Shown here: positions 16,322 through 24,404 of the stretch, in pieces
Layout: each line of letters starts with the position of its first letter
Position numbering within the stretch: the first letter of the stretch is position 1
NCBI GenBank assembly: GCA_016708345.1
Contig: JADJFX010000008.1
Span: forward strand, 310,001-374,000
Length of the DNA stretch: 64,000 nucleotides
Direction: 5' to 3'
Source: Candidatus Rhodoferax bjergmarkensis
Lineage (GTDB): Bacteria > Pseudomonadota > Gammaproteobacteria > Burkholderiales > Burkholderiaceae_C
Made by a program: the position numbers and the translations under genes
Notes under the pieces: generated by a model
Databases searched by the model: none
What the model was told of the DNA's origin: nothing
Seen by the model: only the letters and a program-made list of their open reading frames with translations

Positions 16322-17182
16322 TTACAGCACGGGCAGACCGGCGAGCAGGTCCAGCGGATCAACATCCTTCGGGGGTCGGAACTGGGGGCTGATAAGGTGC
16401 AGGTAACGCGCCGTGGTGCTGATGTGGCCATGGCCCAGCAGCTTTTGGATGGTGTACAGGTCTACGCCGCCCTCCAGCAAGTGGGTGGCGAAGTCGTGGC
16501 GCAGGGTGTGAATGCCCCCAATCTTGGTGATGCCCGCGTGCTGGCGGGCGGCTCGGTAGGCGCGCTGAGCTGTGTCAATGCTGATCGGTTGCTCGCCAGT
16601 GGCGTCGCAGAACAGCCAGAGTTTGGGGCGAAAGGTGCGCATGTAGATGCGCAGCAACCCCAGCAAGGTTGGACTGAGCAGGGTGTAGCGCCCCTTGCCT
16701 CCTTTGCCACAGGCCACCCGAATGCACATGCGGTCACTGTGGCTGTCGATGTCGCCCACGCGCAGGGCGCAGGCCTCAGACACGCGCAGTCCTGTGGCGT
16801 AAATGGTTTGCAGCAGCATGCGGTGCATGGGATGCCAACAAATCGCAAACAAGCGCGCTATTTCTTCTCTAGCCAATAGTTCGGGTTGTTTGTCCGGTGT
16901 CTTGGCCATCGGAATGTGAAACTGTGTGCGTTCATGGCCTAGCACCTTCTCGTACAGGAAGCGCGCCGCACTGGCAGCCTGGTTCATGGTGCTGTAGGAG
17001 AGGTGGCGCTCGTTGATCAGGTGCAACAAGTAGGCGTCAACCTCCTGTGCGGTGTACTCGGCGGGGTCACGACGGTAGTACTTGGCCATGGCGTAAATGG
17101 CACCGACGTAACAATCTCGTGTACTGGGACTAAAACCACGAACCACCATGGCGTTGATCATGCTTTGGCGTAGAGGTCTCAT
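16322..17182 (-). CDS. Tyrosine recombinase/integrase associated with IS91
   Basis: The 286-residue protein starts at ATG 17182 (MRPLRQSMINAMVVRG), with AAGGAG 8 nt upstream. The N-terminal SAM-like domain covers residues 1-90. The catalytic domain shows the arginine in GLRVSEA, HTLRHDFATHLLEGG with His and Arg, LGHGHISTTARYLH with His and the nucleophilic Tyr. All catalytic residues are present, so the enzyme may be active. The IS91-type transposase follows after 28 bp. A palindrome GGGGAA-CA-TTCCCC lies 22 bp before the start (17204-17217). Confidence 0.9.
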   Translation of the reverse strand: MRPLRQSMINAMVVRGFSPSTRDCYVGAIYAMAKYYRRDPAEYTAQEVDAYLLHLINERHLSYSTMNQAASAARFLYEKVLGHERTQFHIPMAKTPDKQPELLAREEIARLFAICWHPMHRMLLQTIYATGLRVSEACALRVGDIDSHSDRMCIRVACGKGGKGRYTLLSPTLLGLLRIYMRTFRPKLWLFCDATGEQPISIDTAQRAYRAARQHAGITKIGGIHTLRHDFATHLLEGGVDLYTIQKLLGHGHISTTARYLHLISPQFRPPKDVDPLDLLAGLPVL

Positions 17183-17437
17183 GGGACAAACTCCTTCAAA
17201 TCCGGGGAACATTCCCCAGCTCGAAGGTTTCTCATACTGACCACTTGCGCTGCGTACCCAACGCACAAAAAACTCCAATTTCCGGCGGCAAGTCAACCCT
17301 CAGCCTGCAAACTAGGAGGCGCTGGCCCTGCCCCCAGTTCTGCCACACCCACGTCAATCACTGCAACGATTGCCCTTCGCAGCGAGTTGCGGGGTGTGTG
17401 CTTGCGGCTTTCATGCCGAAGAAGAATCCCCACATCC
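17183..17437. other. Gene-free stretch between integrase and amtB
   Basis: It contains the GGGGAACATTCCCC palindrome (17204-17217) near the integrase start. I see no gene, no convincing element terminus and no clear amtB terminator. Confidence 0.4.
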
Positions 17438-18640
17438 TTACCAGTTCGCTTCCCGCTCCGGTGTGGCGCTGATTTTGTGGATGGACAGGTCGGCACCGTC
17501 AAACTCTTCTTCCTGGCTCAGGCGCAAACCCATGGTGGTTTTGAGCACGCCGTAAACGACCAGTCCGCCAAGCACCGCCCACACCACCCCCATGGCGGTG
17601 CCGATGAGCTGGCCGCCCAGCGTGATGCCGCCCAGGCCGCCAAAGGCTTTGGTGCCAAAAATACCCGCCGCAATGCCACCCCAGGTGCCGCACAGGCCGT
17701 GCAGCGGCCACACGCCCAGCACGTCGTCAATCTTCCATTTGTTTTGCGTCAGCGTGAACATGAAGACAAAAATGCCGCCGGCCACCGCGCCCACCACCAG
17801 CGCGCCCAAGGGGTGCATCAGGTCAGAACCAGCACACACCGCCACCAGCCCGGCAAGGGGGCCGTTGTGCACAAAGCCGGGGTCGTTTTTGCCGGCCACC
17901 AGGGCGGCGAGCGTGCCGCCCACCATAGCCAAGAGCGAGTTCACCGCGACCAGACCGGAGATTTTGTCCAGCGTCTGCGCGCTCATCACGTTAAAGCCAA
18001 ACCAGCCGACCGTCAGCACCCAGGCACCCAGCGCCAAAAAGGGAATGCTAGATGGCGGGTGGGCCGAGATGCCTCCGTCTTTGCGGTAGCGGTTGGAGCG
18101 CGCACCGAGCAAGAGCACGGCAGGCAGGGCAATCCAGCCGCCCACGGCATGCACCACCACGCTGCCCGCAAAGTCATGAAACTCTTCGCCCGTGAGGGCC
18201 TTGATCCAGGCCTGCACGCCAAAATGCTGGTTCCACACAATGCCCTCAAAAAACGGGTAGATGAAACCGACGATCACCGCCGTGGCGATCAGTTGCGGCC
18301 AGAACTTGGCGCGTTCGGCAATGCCGCCGGAAATGATGGCCGGAATGGCGGCGGCGAAGGTCAGCAAAAAGAAGAACTTGACCAGGTCGTAGCCGTTTTT
18401 GGCGGCCAGTTGCTCCGCACCGACAAAGAAGCTGGTGCCATAGGCTACACCGTAACCGATGATGAAATACACCACGGTGGAGACCGAAAAGTCCACCAAT
18501 ATCTTGACCAGCGCATTGACCTGGTTTTTGCGGCGCACGGTGCCGAGCTCCAGAAACGCAAAACCCGCGTGCATGGCCAGCACCATGATTGCGCCGAGAA
18601 GGATGAACAGGGTGTCTGCGCCCTGTTTTAGTGCTTCCAT
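17438..18640 (-). CDS. amtB: Ammonium transporter AmtB
   Basis: AmtB is a trimeric inner-membrane channel for ammonium. The 400-residue protein shows the eleven-segment Amt pattern. It has the twin pore histidines (VVVHAVGG and WPLHGLCGTWGG), the conserved Asp in HDFAGS and ISGGIAERAKFWP. The N-terminus (MEALKQGADTLFILLG) lacks a cleavable signal peptide. No glnK is adjacent, which is unusual because glnK-amtB pairs are common. A sigma-54 promoter matching the consensus lies 73 bp upstream (18713-18728), pointing to nitrogen control. Confidence 0.95.
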   Translation of the reverse strand: MEALKQGADTLFILLGAIMVLAMHAGFAFLELGTVRRKNQVNALVKILVDFSVSTVVYFIIGYGVAYGTSFFVGAEQLAAKNGYDLVKFFFLLTFAAAIPAIISGGIAERAKFWPQLIATAVIVGFIYPFFEGIVWNQHFGVQAWIKALTGEEFHDFAGSVVVHAVGGWIALPAVLLLGARSNRYRKDGGISAHPPSSIPFLALGAWVLTVGWFGFNVMSAQTLDKISGLVAVNSLLAMVGGTLAALVAGKNDPGFVHNGPLAGLVAVCAGSDLMHPLGALVVGAVAGGIFVFMFTLTQNKWKIDDVLGVWPLHGLCGTWGGIAAGIFGTKAFGGLGGITLGGQLIGTAMGVVWAVLGGLVVYGVLKTTMGLRLSQEEEFDGADLSIHKISATPEREANW

Positions 18641-18668
18641 GAGAACCTCTTTGTGTGAAATGAATTAT

Positions 18669-18708
18669 TTTGGTGCGTTCGATTCGCAATGCGAAGAAAC
18701 GCACCAAA
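18669..18708. promoter_or_regulatory. Inverted repeat in the amtB leader
   Basis: TTTGGTGCGTT (18669-18679) and AACGCACCAAA (18698-18708) form a perfect 11-bp inverted repeat; TTCGCA-A-TGCGAA sits inside it. The halves resemble NtrC half-sites (GCACC/GGTGC) but are in the opposite arrangement, and the repeat lies downstream of the predicted promoter. It may be a leader hairpin or an operator. Confidence 0.5.
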
Positions 18709-18712
18709 GTTA

Positions 18713-18728
18713 AGCAAAAATCGCGCCA
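18713..18728 (-). promoter_or_regulatory. Sigma-54 promoter of amtB
   Basis: Read on the minus strand the site is TGGCGCGATTTTTGCT. It has GG and GC separated by exactly 10 nt and matches the consensus TGGCACG-N4-TTGC at all but one position. It lies 73 bp before the amtB ATG in the correct orientation. Confidence 0.65.
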
Positions 18729-18814
18729 GAAATTGTGTACAAGAGCCAATTTTGTGCAAAAACGAGGCGCTGACGCATCAGGGCGTACAGATCAGTCGGG
18801 GTAGGATGCTCGCC

Positions 18815-19372
18815 ATGGAAGCATTTCTCGTCTCAACCGGCATCGTGGCACTGGCCGAAATGGGTGACAAAACCCAACTGCTGGCACTTATTCTGGCGGT
18901 GCGTTTTCGCAAACCCTGGCCGATTGTGCTGGGGATTTTGGTAGCCACCCTTGCCAACCACGGTCTGGCCGGTGCGCTCGGAACCTGGTTGACCACGGTG
19001 CTGGGGCCTGATGTGCTGCGCTGGGTGCTGGGCGGCTCCTTTATTGCCATGGCAGCGTGGATGTTGATTCCGGACAAGATGGAGGACGACGACAGTGGCA
19101 ACGCACCCAAATTCGGCGTGTTCGGCACCACCGTCATCGCCTTCTTTTTGGCCGAGATGGGCGACAAAACCCAAATCGCCACCGTGATGCTGGCCGCGCA
19201 ATACCACGCTTATTTTTGGGTGGTGGCAGGCACCACGCTGGGCATGATGCTGGCCAATGCGCCGGTGGTGTGGCTGGGTGAGCGCATGACGCGGCTGGTG
19301 CCGCTGCGCATCGTGCATGTGGTTTCGGCACTCATCTTTTTCGGTTTGGGGGTGTTTGCGCTCCTTGGTTAA
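18815..19372 (+). CDS. TMEM165/GDT1 family cation exporter (probably Mn2+)
   Basis: The 185-residue membrane protein has six hydrophobic segments and two copies of the signature E-x-G-D-K-T (ALAEMGDKTQ near residue 15 and FLAEMGDKTQ near residue 113), the hallmark of the UPF0016/GDT1 family. Bacterial members such as MneA export manganese; the metal here is inferred. ATG 18806 would add three residues. I looked for a yybP-ykoY manganese riboswitch upstream and found only an isolated GGGGTAG, which is not enough. Confidence 0.9.
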   Translation: MEAFLVSTGIVALAEMGDKTQLLALILAVRFRKPWPIVLGILVATLANHGLAGALGTWLTTVLGPDVLRWVLGGSFIAMAAWMLIPDKMEDDDSGNAPKFGVFGTTVIAFFLAEMGDKTQIATVMLAAQYHAYFWVVAGTTLGMMLANAPVVWLGERMTRLVPLRIVHVVSALIFFGLGVFALLG

Positions 19373-19431
19373 CATGAAAGTTAGTGCAAAAATATAAACG
19401 CATAAAAATGCATTTTTAGTATCATCGCTTT

Positions 19432-19722
19432 ATGAAAACCTCACTCGATTTTCCTGACCCCCTGTTTCGGCAACTCAAAGCGCAGGCTGCCTTGCAAGGC
19501 AGCTCCATCAAGAGTTTGGTGATTGATTTTGTGGCACGCGGCTTGCGCGAATCCAGGGTCGCGCAAGCGCCGCAGCCAGACCGCAGTTGGGAAGATCAAT
19601 TGGATCCATTTACACAAAGCCTGCTGGGTGTGGCGGTGCCCAAGGATGGGCGGGCAGTGCCCACGCTTGAAGATTTCCGCGCTTACCAGGAACAAAAGCA
19701 TCTGGGTAGCGGCACACCGTGA
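19432..19722 (+). CDS. VapB-like antitoxin
   Basis: The 96-residue protein begins MKTSLDFPDPLFRQLKAQAALQG with the pattern of a short ribbon-helix-helix or VapB DNA-binding segment. The acidic C-terminal half would wrap the toxin. The TGA overlaps the GTG start of the PIN-domain gene by 4 bp, so the two are translationally coupled. The upstream 59 bp are AT-rich (GAAAGTTAGTGCAAAAATATAAAC), which fits a promoter. The assignment rests mainly on context and size. Confidence 0.75.
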   Translation: MKTSLDFPDPLFRQLKAQAALQGSSIKSLVIDFVARGLRESRVAQAPQPDRSWEDQLDPFTQSLLGVAVPKDGRAVPTLEDFRAYQEQKHLGSGTP

Positions 19723-20123
19723 GCATTCTGATTGACACCAACGTGATGCTCGACATTGCCTTGCGCAGAGAGCCGTTTTTCCAGACGAGCGCGCTGGCCC
19801 TGGCCAAGGCCCGCCGGGCAGGGCCAACCCATTTGTGCGCCATCAGCGTGACCACCTTGCACTACTTTTTGCGCAAAAGCCTCGGTGAATCGGGTGCACG
19901 CGCCTTTCTGGGGGATTGCCTCAAGGCGATGCCGGTTGCCGAGGTGACGCAAAACACGCTTGCACTGGCCTTGCCCAGCGCCATGCGCGATTTTGAAGAT
20001 GCGGTGATCGCACACGCTGCGTTCCAGGGCAAGTTAAAACTTATTCTGACGCGCAATCCAGCGGACTTTGTTCAAAGCCCGGTTCAAGCGGTGACGCCCG
20101 ATGCCTACTTGAACCTTCCGTGA
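19719..20123 (+). CDS. PIN-domain toxin (VapC-like)
   Basis: The 134-residue protein has the PIN-domain start SILIDTNVMLDIAL (Asp6), the second acidic cluster DFEDAVIAHAA (Asp91, Glu93, Asp94) and the closing motif LTRNPADF. VapC toxins cleave specific RNAs. The start is GTG 19719, overlapping the antitoxin stop. The glutamate often found in the middle of the fold (near residue 46-50) is not evident, which fits the DUF-type PIN subgroup rather than classical VapC. Confidence 0.85.
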   Translation: MSILIDTNVMLDIALRREPFFQTSALALAKARRAGPTHLCAISVTTLHYFLRKSLGESGARAFLGDCLKAMPVAEVTQNTLALALPSAMRDFEDAVIAHAAFQGKLKLILTRNPADFVQSPVQAVTPDAYLNLP

Positions 20124-20140
20124 GGCACGGGTGTTCTCTC

Positions 20141-20764
20141 TTAATTTGACCGCGCGCTCAGCCCGTCAAAACAGGTACTCATCACCAAAGAAATAATTTC
20201 TTCGTCGGTGTACAAATCGCCCATTTTCAAAAACTCCAGCACCGGGTCGCAGGCGCGGGCAAACAGGGTGTAGAGCACGGCAATGGCGGGTAGCTGCGGG
20301 TTGATCGCGCCTTGCGCTTGGGCTTCTTCAATCCAGGCACCCAGGCGGTCGCTCACGTCCATCAAGCCATCCATATAGTCTTTGCTGGCCATCAAGGTGG
20401 TGCGCAGGCTGGAGTTGTGGCTGGGCAGGGAGGGCATTTCACCGGCCAGTTTCAGGCCCATGGTCCAAGCCACCACGGCGCGCAGGTTGGCCACCGGGGG
20501 TGCGTCAAGCGGCAGGGTTTGTAAAAACGTCTGCGCCCGGCGCATCATGGAAACCATGGCCGCGCAGGCCAGGTCTTCCTTGCTCGGAAAGTGTTTGTAC
20601 AGGCTGGCTTTGGCAATGCCCACGTCGGCCGCGACTTCGTCCACCGTCATGGCTTCAAAGCCCTTTTCGGCCAGCAGGCGGTTCACGCTGCGAATGATCG
20701 CCTCTTCACGCGCTTGCAGCATTTGCTCTTTGAATGACACTTTGATGACGTTTTGAGTAACCAT
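20141..20764 (-). CDS. TetR family transcriptional regulator
   Basis: The 207-residue protein has an N-terminal HTH (MTVDEVAADVGIAKASLYKHFPSKEDL, about residues 38-64) and a helical ligand-binding domain with TetR_C features. It faces the lipid-modification cluster with 114 bp between the starts and is the probable repressor of that cluster. The intergenic DNA is AT-rich (around 20780-20850) and contains imperfect repeats such as TACAGTTCAA and CCGTTCAGTAA that could be operators. Confidence 0.92.
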   Translation of the reverse strand: MVTQNVIKVSFKEQMLQAREEAIIRSVNRLLAEKGFEAMTVDEVAADVGIAKASLYKHFPSKEDLACAAMVSMMRRAQTFLQTLPLDAPPVANLRAVVAWTMGLKLAGEMPSLPSHNSSLRTTLMASKDYMDGLMDVSDRLGAWIEEAQAQGAINPQLPAIAVLYTLFARACDPVLEFLKMGDLYTDEEIISLVMSTCFDGLSARSN

Positions 20765-20878
20765 GGCCAGATTGTAACCTCATTGAATTTAATTTGAATG
20801 CAAGGATTGCAGAATTACTGTACAGTTCAAACCATACCGTTCAGTAATTAATTGCATATTCGAGTTCAGGAGGTTTTC

Positions 20879-23053
20879 ATGTCGCTCAAAGTTGCCATCA
20901 TTGGCTCTGGTATTTCAGGTCTGGCAGCCGCCCATGCGCTGGCTGGCAAAGCCGACGTCACACTGTTTGAGGCGGGCGCGTATTTTGGCGGCCACACCCA
21001 CACGGTGGATGTCACGCTGCCGACCCCGCAAGGGCTGGTCACCCACGGCGTGGACACTGGCTTTTTGGTGCTGAACGAGCGCACCTACCCCCGGTTGATC
21101 GCCCTGCTGGCCGAGCTGGGGGTGCCCATGGCCAAGTCGGACATGTCGTTTTCAGTGCAGGCCCAAGGCGCGGTGCGCGGCGAAGCGCTGGAGTGGAGCG
21201 GCTCCAGCCTGGACACCGTGTTTGCCCAGCGCAGCAATTTGGTGAACCGTCGCTTTTGGACCATGCTGCGCGACCTGCTGCGTTTTAACGCCCTGACCAC
21301 GCGCATCGCCCAAAGCGGCACCGATGCGCAAATGAACCAGTCGCTGGGTGACTTCTTAAAGGAGCAGAACTTCAGCGCCGAGTTTTGCGATTGGTACTTT
21401 TTGCCCATGATGGCCTGCATCTGGAGCTGCCCCACCAAGCAGATGCTGCAGTTTCCGGTGGCCACCATGGTGCGCTTTTGCCACAACCACGGCCTGCTGC
21501 AAATCAGCAACCGGCCCCAGTGGTGGACAGTGCAGGGCGGTGCCAAGCACTATGTTGAAAAAATTGTGGCCCGGGTTGGCGACAAGCGGCTGAACACCCC
21601 GGTGCACCGCGTAGAGCATCTTCACGCCAGCCAAGGCCAAAGCAGCGGTGTGCGCATCAGCACCGACGCCGGTGCCGAGATTTTTGACAAGGTCATCCTG
21701 GCCACCCACTCGGATCAGGCGCTGGCTTTGCTGGGCGCACCTACCCGGCTGGAGCGCAACACCCTGGGGGCCATTCACTACCAGCGCAACCGGGCCGTGC
21801 TGCACACCGACACCTCCGTGCTGCCCAAACGCCAGGCCGCCTGGGCCGCCTGGAACTACGAACGAGCGGCAACCGCACCCGACCAAGAGGCCAGCGTGTG
21901 CCTGCACTACCTGCTGAACCGGCTGCAGCCTCTGCCGTGGCAGCAAAGCGTGATCGTGTCGCTCAACCCGCTGCGCGATGTTGCCAGCGAACATGTGCTG
22001 GGCGACTTTGACTACGCCCACCCGGTGTTTGACCAGGCTGCCATCAACGCCCAGGCCGCCATGCCGCTGCTGCAAGGCCAGCTTAACCGCTACTACTGCG
22101 GTGCCTGGATGGGTTATGGCTTTCATGAAGACGGCCTCAAGGCCGGGCAGGCAGCCGCCGCACTGCTGCTCAAAGATGCCGGTGGCGCAGCCAGACGACA
22201 GCCTGGCGCTTGTCGTATGAGTGCGCCAGCCCCCACCGCCTTGATCGGCTTTGGCGAAGTTCGTCACAAGCGCCTGCGCCCGGTGGCCAACGCCTTTGCC
22301 TATTCAACTTACTTTCTGATGCTGCCGCTGCGCAGCCTGCGCCAAGCCGCAGCCACGCCCAAGGGAAGCTGGGCCATCAACCGACCCGGTCCCTTGAGCT
22401 TTTTTGAGACCGACCATGGTGATGGCCGCTCGCCAAGCCAAGGCGGTGCCATCGCCTGGCTGGACGAGTTGCTGCACAGCCAGGGCATTGAAGACGCCAC
22501 CGGCGAAGTCTGGCTGCACACCTACCCGCGCGTGCTGGGTTTTACCTTCAAGCCGGTGAGCTTTTGGTACTGCCACCGCGCCCCGGATGACCAAGGCGGC
22601 GCACTGCGCGCCATTGTGGTGGAGGTGAACAACACCTTTGGCGAGCGCCACTGTTACCTGCTCGATGCTCCACGCTACGGTGTGGAGCAGCTTGCAGCCA
22701 AGGTGTTTCACGTGTCGCCGTTTTGCCCGGTGCAGGGCCACTACCGCTTTCGCTTCATGCGCAGCCAGCACGGCACGGTGGAGCGCACGGTGGCGCGCAT
22801 TGACTATTGCGACACCGACCCACAGGCTGAGTCAGCCACCACCAACAAGGCTGACGACGTGCTGCTGCAAACCAGCGTCAGCGGCACGCTGGAGCCCTTG
22901 ACCCGCGCCGCCCTGCGCCGCGCGCTGTGGCGCTACCCGGCCATGACGCTGGGGGTGGTGCTGCACATCCACCTGCAGGCGCTGCGCCTGTGGTGCAGCA
23001 AAGTGCCGTTTTTTCGCAAACCCACGCCGCCCGGCGCGTTTGTGACGCGCTGA
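20879..23053 (+). CDS. Fused flavin oxidoreductase - DUF1365 protein
   Basis: The 724-residue product joins two families usually encoded by separate adjacent genes. Residues 1-440 are an NAD(P)/FAD-dependent amine-oxidase-like flavoprotein: dinucleotide motif VAIIGSGISGLAAAHAL, then FEAGAYFGGHTHTV. Residues 447-724 are DUF1365 (FGEVRHKRLRP, YPRVLGFTFKPVSFWYCHR, VVEVNNTFGERHCY, KVFHVSPFCP). The ATG at 22217 (M447) is where a free DUF1365 protein would start. ATG 20879 is chosen over 20852 for its CAGGAGG site. It starts a long lipid-modification operon; the flavoprotein may act on membrane fatty acids. Confidence 0.88.
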   Translation: MSLKVAIIGSGISGLAAAHALAGKADVTLFEAGAYFGGHTHTVDVTLPTPQGLVTHGVDTGFLVLNERTYPRLIALLAELGVPMAKSDMSFSVQAQGAVRGEALEWSGSSLDTVFAQRSNLVNRRFWTMLRDLLRFNALTTRIAQSGTDAQMNQSLGDFLKEQNFSAEFCDWYFLPMMACIWSCPTKQMLQFPVATMVRFCHNHGLLQISNRPQWWTVQGGAKHYVEKIVARVGDKRLNTPVHRVEHLHASQGQSSGVRISTDAGAEIFDKVILATHSDQALALLGAPTRLERNTLGAIHYQRNRAVLHTDTSVLPKRQAAWAAWNYERAATAPDQEASVCLHYLLNRLQPLPWQQSVIVSLNPLRDVASEHVLGDFDYAHPVFDQAAINAQAAMPLLQGQLNRYYCGAWMGYGFHEDGLKAGQAAAALLLKDAGGAARRQPGACRMSAPAPTALIGFGEVRHKRLRPVANAFAYSTYFLMLPLRSLRQAAATPKGSWAINRPGPLSFFETDHGDGRSPSQGGAIAWLDELLHSQGIEDATGEVWLHTYPRVLGFTFKPVSFWYCHRAPDDQGGALRAIVVEVNNTFGERHCYLLDAPRYGVEQLAAKVFHVSPFCPVQGHYRFRFMRSQHGTVERTVARIDYCDTDPQAESATTNKADDVLLQTSVSGTLEPLTRAALRRALWRYPAMTLGVVLHIHLQALRLWCSKVPFFRKPTPPGAFVTR

Positions 23054-23126
23054 ATCCACGCTCACCTCCATTGCGTATCTGCATTCAACACCCTCTTCGT
23101 CAACACTTCAGCCACTGGAACTGACC

Positions 23127-24404
23127 ATGAACACCGCCACCACCACCAGCCCCCGCACCGCCTACATTGCAGCGCCCACCGTGTCCAACATGCCGGCCAG
23201 CGCCCGCAGCGCCCTCAAGCTGCTGGAAAACCTGCGCTTTGGCGCGCTCACGCTGCAGTTGCCCGACGGCACCCAGCGCCGTTTTGGTGAGCACCCCCAG
23301 CAGCACAAGCTGCCCAGCCCCCAGCACCCCAGCGCCACCCTCACGCTGCACAACTGGAATGTGTTTGCTGCCGCCCTCAAGTCCGGCGACATCGGCTTTG
23401 CCGAGAGCTACATTGCGGGTGACTGGAGCACGCCCAACCTGACCGAGCTGCTCAAGCTCTTTTGCGCCAACCGCCAGCAGGTCGAGGCCGTGATTTACGG
23501 CACCTGGGCCGGGCGCCTGCTCTACCGCCTCAAACACCTGCTTCAGCACAACAGCCGTGCCAACAGCCGCAAAAACATCCACGCCCACTACGACCTGGGC
23601 AACGCCTTTTATGCCCTGTGGCTGGACGAAACCATGAACTACTCCAGCGCCTGGTTTGAGGGCGATTTCAGCCAGCCGATGGCGCAGGCGCAAAACGCCA
23701 AGGTGTGCCGCGCGCTGGACATGGCCGGCGTCAAGCAGGGCGATCGGGTACTGGAAATTGGCTGCGGCTGGGGCGCGCTGGCCGAGCAGGCCACAGTGCA
23801 GCGGGGCGCATCGGTGGTGGGCGTCACGCTCAGCACCGAACAACTGGCCTGGGCCAACAGCCGCCTGCAGCGCCTGAATGTCAGCACCGGGGCGGGGCAG
23901 CAGGCCGACCTGCGCCTGCAAGACTACCGCGACATCACCGACGCCCCGTTCGACGCCATTTGCTCCATTGAAATGGTCGAGGCCGTAGGCCAGGCCTATT
24001 GGCCGCAGTACTTTGAGACCGTGAGCCGCCTGCTCAAGCCCGGTGGCCGGGCTTGTGTGCAGAGCATCGTGATCGACGACGCCCTGTTTGAGCGCTACCT
24101 GAAAAGCACCGACTTCATTCAGCAGTACATCTTTCCCGGCGGCTGCCTGCCCTGCCCGGCGGAGTTCAGGCGTCAGGCCCAGGCGGCCGGTTTGCAGGTG
24201 GTGGACGAATTTGCCTTTGGCGCAGATTACGCCGAAACCCTGCGCCGCTGGCGCGATGCTTTTGTGGCGCGCAGCACCGAGGTGACTGCGCTGGGCTTTG
24301 ACACGCGCTTCATGCGCATCTGGGAGTTTTACCTGGCCTATTGCGAGGCTGCGTTTGACAGCGGCGACATCAACCTGATGCAGTACACATTGGTCAAAAA
24401 ATGA
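23127..24404 (+). CDS. cfa: Cyclopropane-fatty-acyl-phospholipid synthase family methyltransferase
   Basis: The 425-residue SAM-dependent methyltransferase is of the CFA synthase family, acting on unsaturated acyl chains of membrane phospholipids. Residues 60-170 form the lipid-binding N-terminal region (SGDIGFAESYIAGDWSTPNL), then HYDLGNAFYALWLDETMNYSSAWF. The SAM motif is VLEIGCGWGALAEQA near residue 210. The ending (YCEAAFDSGDINLMQYTLVKK) is typical. In relatives such enzymes also make methyl-branched acyl chains. It lies 73 bp after the fusion gene, and the next gene overlaps its stop. Confidence 0.92.
   Translation: MNTATTTSPRTAYIAAPTVSNMPASARSALKLLENLRFGALTLQLPDGTQRRFGEHPQQHKLPSPQHPSATLTLHNWNVFAAALKSGDIGFAESYIAGDWSTPNLTELLKLFCANRQQVEAVIYGTWAGRLLYRLKHLLQHNSRANSRKNIHAHYDLGNAFYALWLDETMNYSSAWFEGDFSQPMAQAQNAKVCRALDMAGVKQGDRVLEIGCGWGALAEQATVQRGASVVGVTLSTEQLAWANSRLQRLNVSTGAGQQADLRLQDYRDITDAPFDAICSIEMVEAVGQAYWPQYFETVSRLLKPGGRACVQSIVIDDALFERYLKSTDFIQQYIFPGGCLPCPAEFRRQAQAAGLQVVDEFAFGADYAETLRRWRDAFVARSTEVTALGFDTRFMRIWEFYLAYCEAAFDSGDINLMQYTLVKK

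Noticed and set aside
15776..16879. A 367-residue open frame antisense to the IS91 transposase and integrase
   Set aside because: Both genes on the minus strand have clear motifs; this is their shadow.
17387..18631. A 414-residue open frame antisense to amtB
   Set aside because: The minus strand encodes full-length AmtB; the plus-strand frame has no recognisable domain and unnatural composition.
18669..18708. Classical NtrC site for amtB
   Set aside because: The half-sites face outward with wrong spacing and lie downstream of the promoter, so I only list it as an inverted repeat.
18650..18815. yybP-ykoY manganese riboswitch before the GDT1 gene
   Set aside because: Only a short GGGGTAG was found; the conserved aptamer arms are not present.
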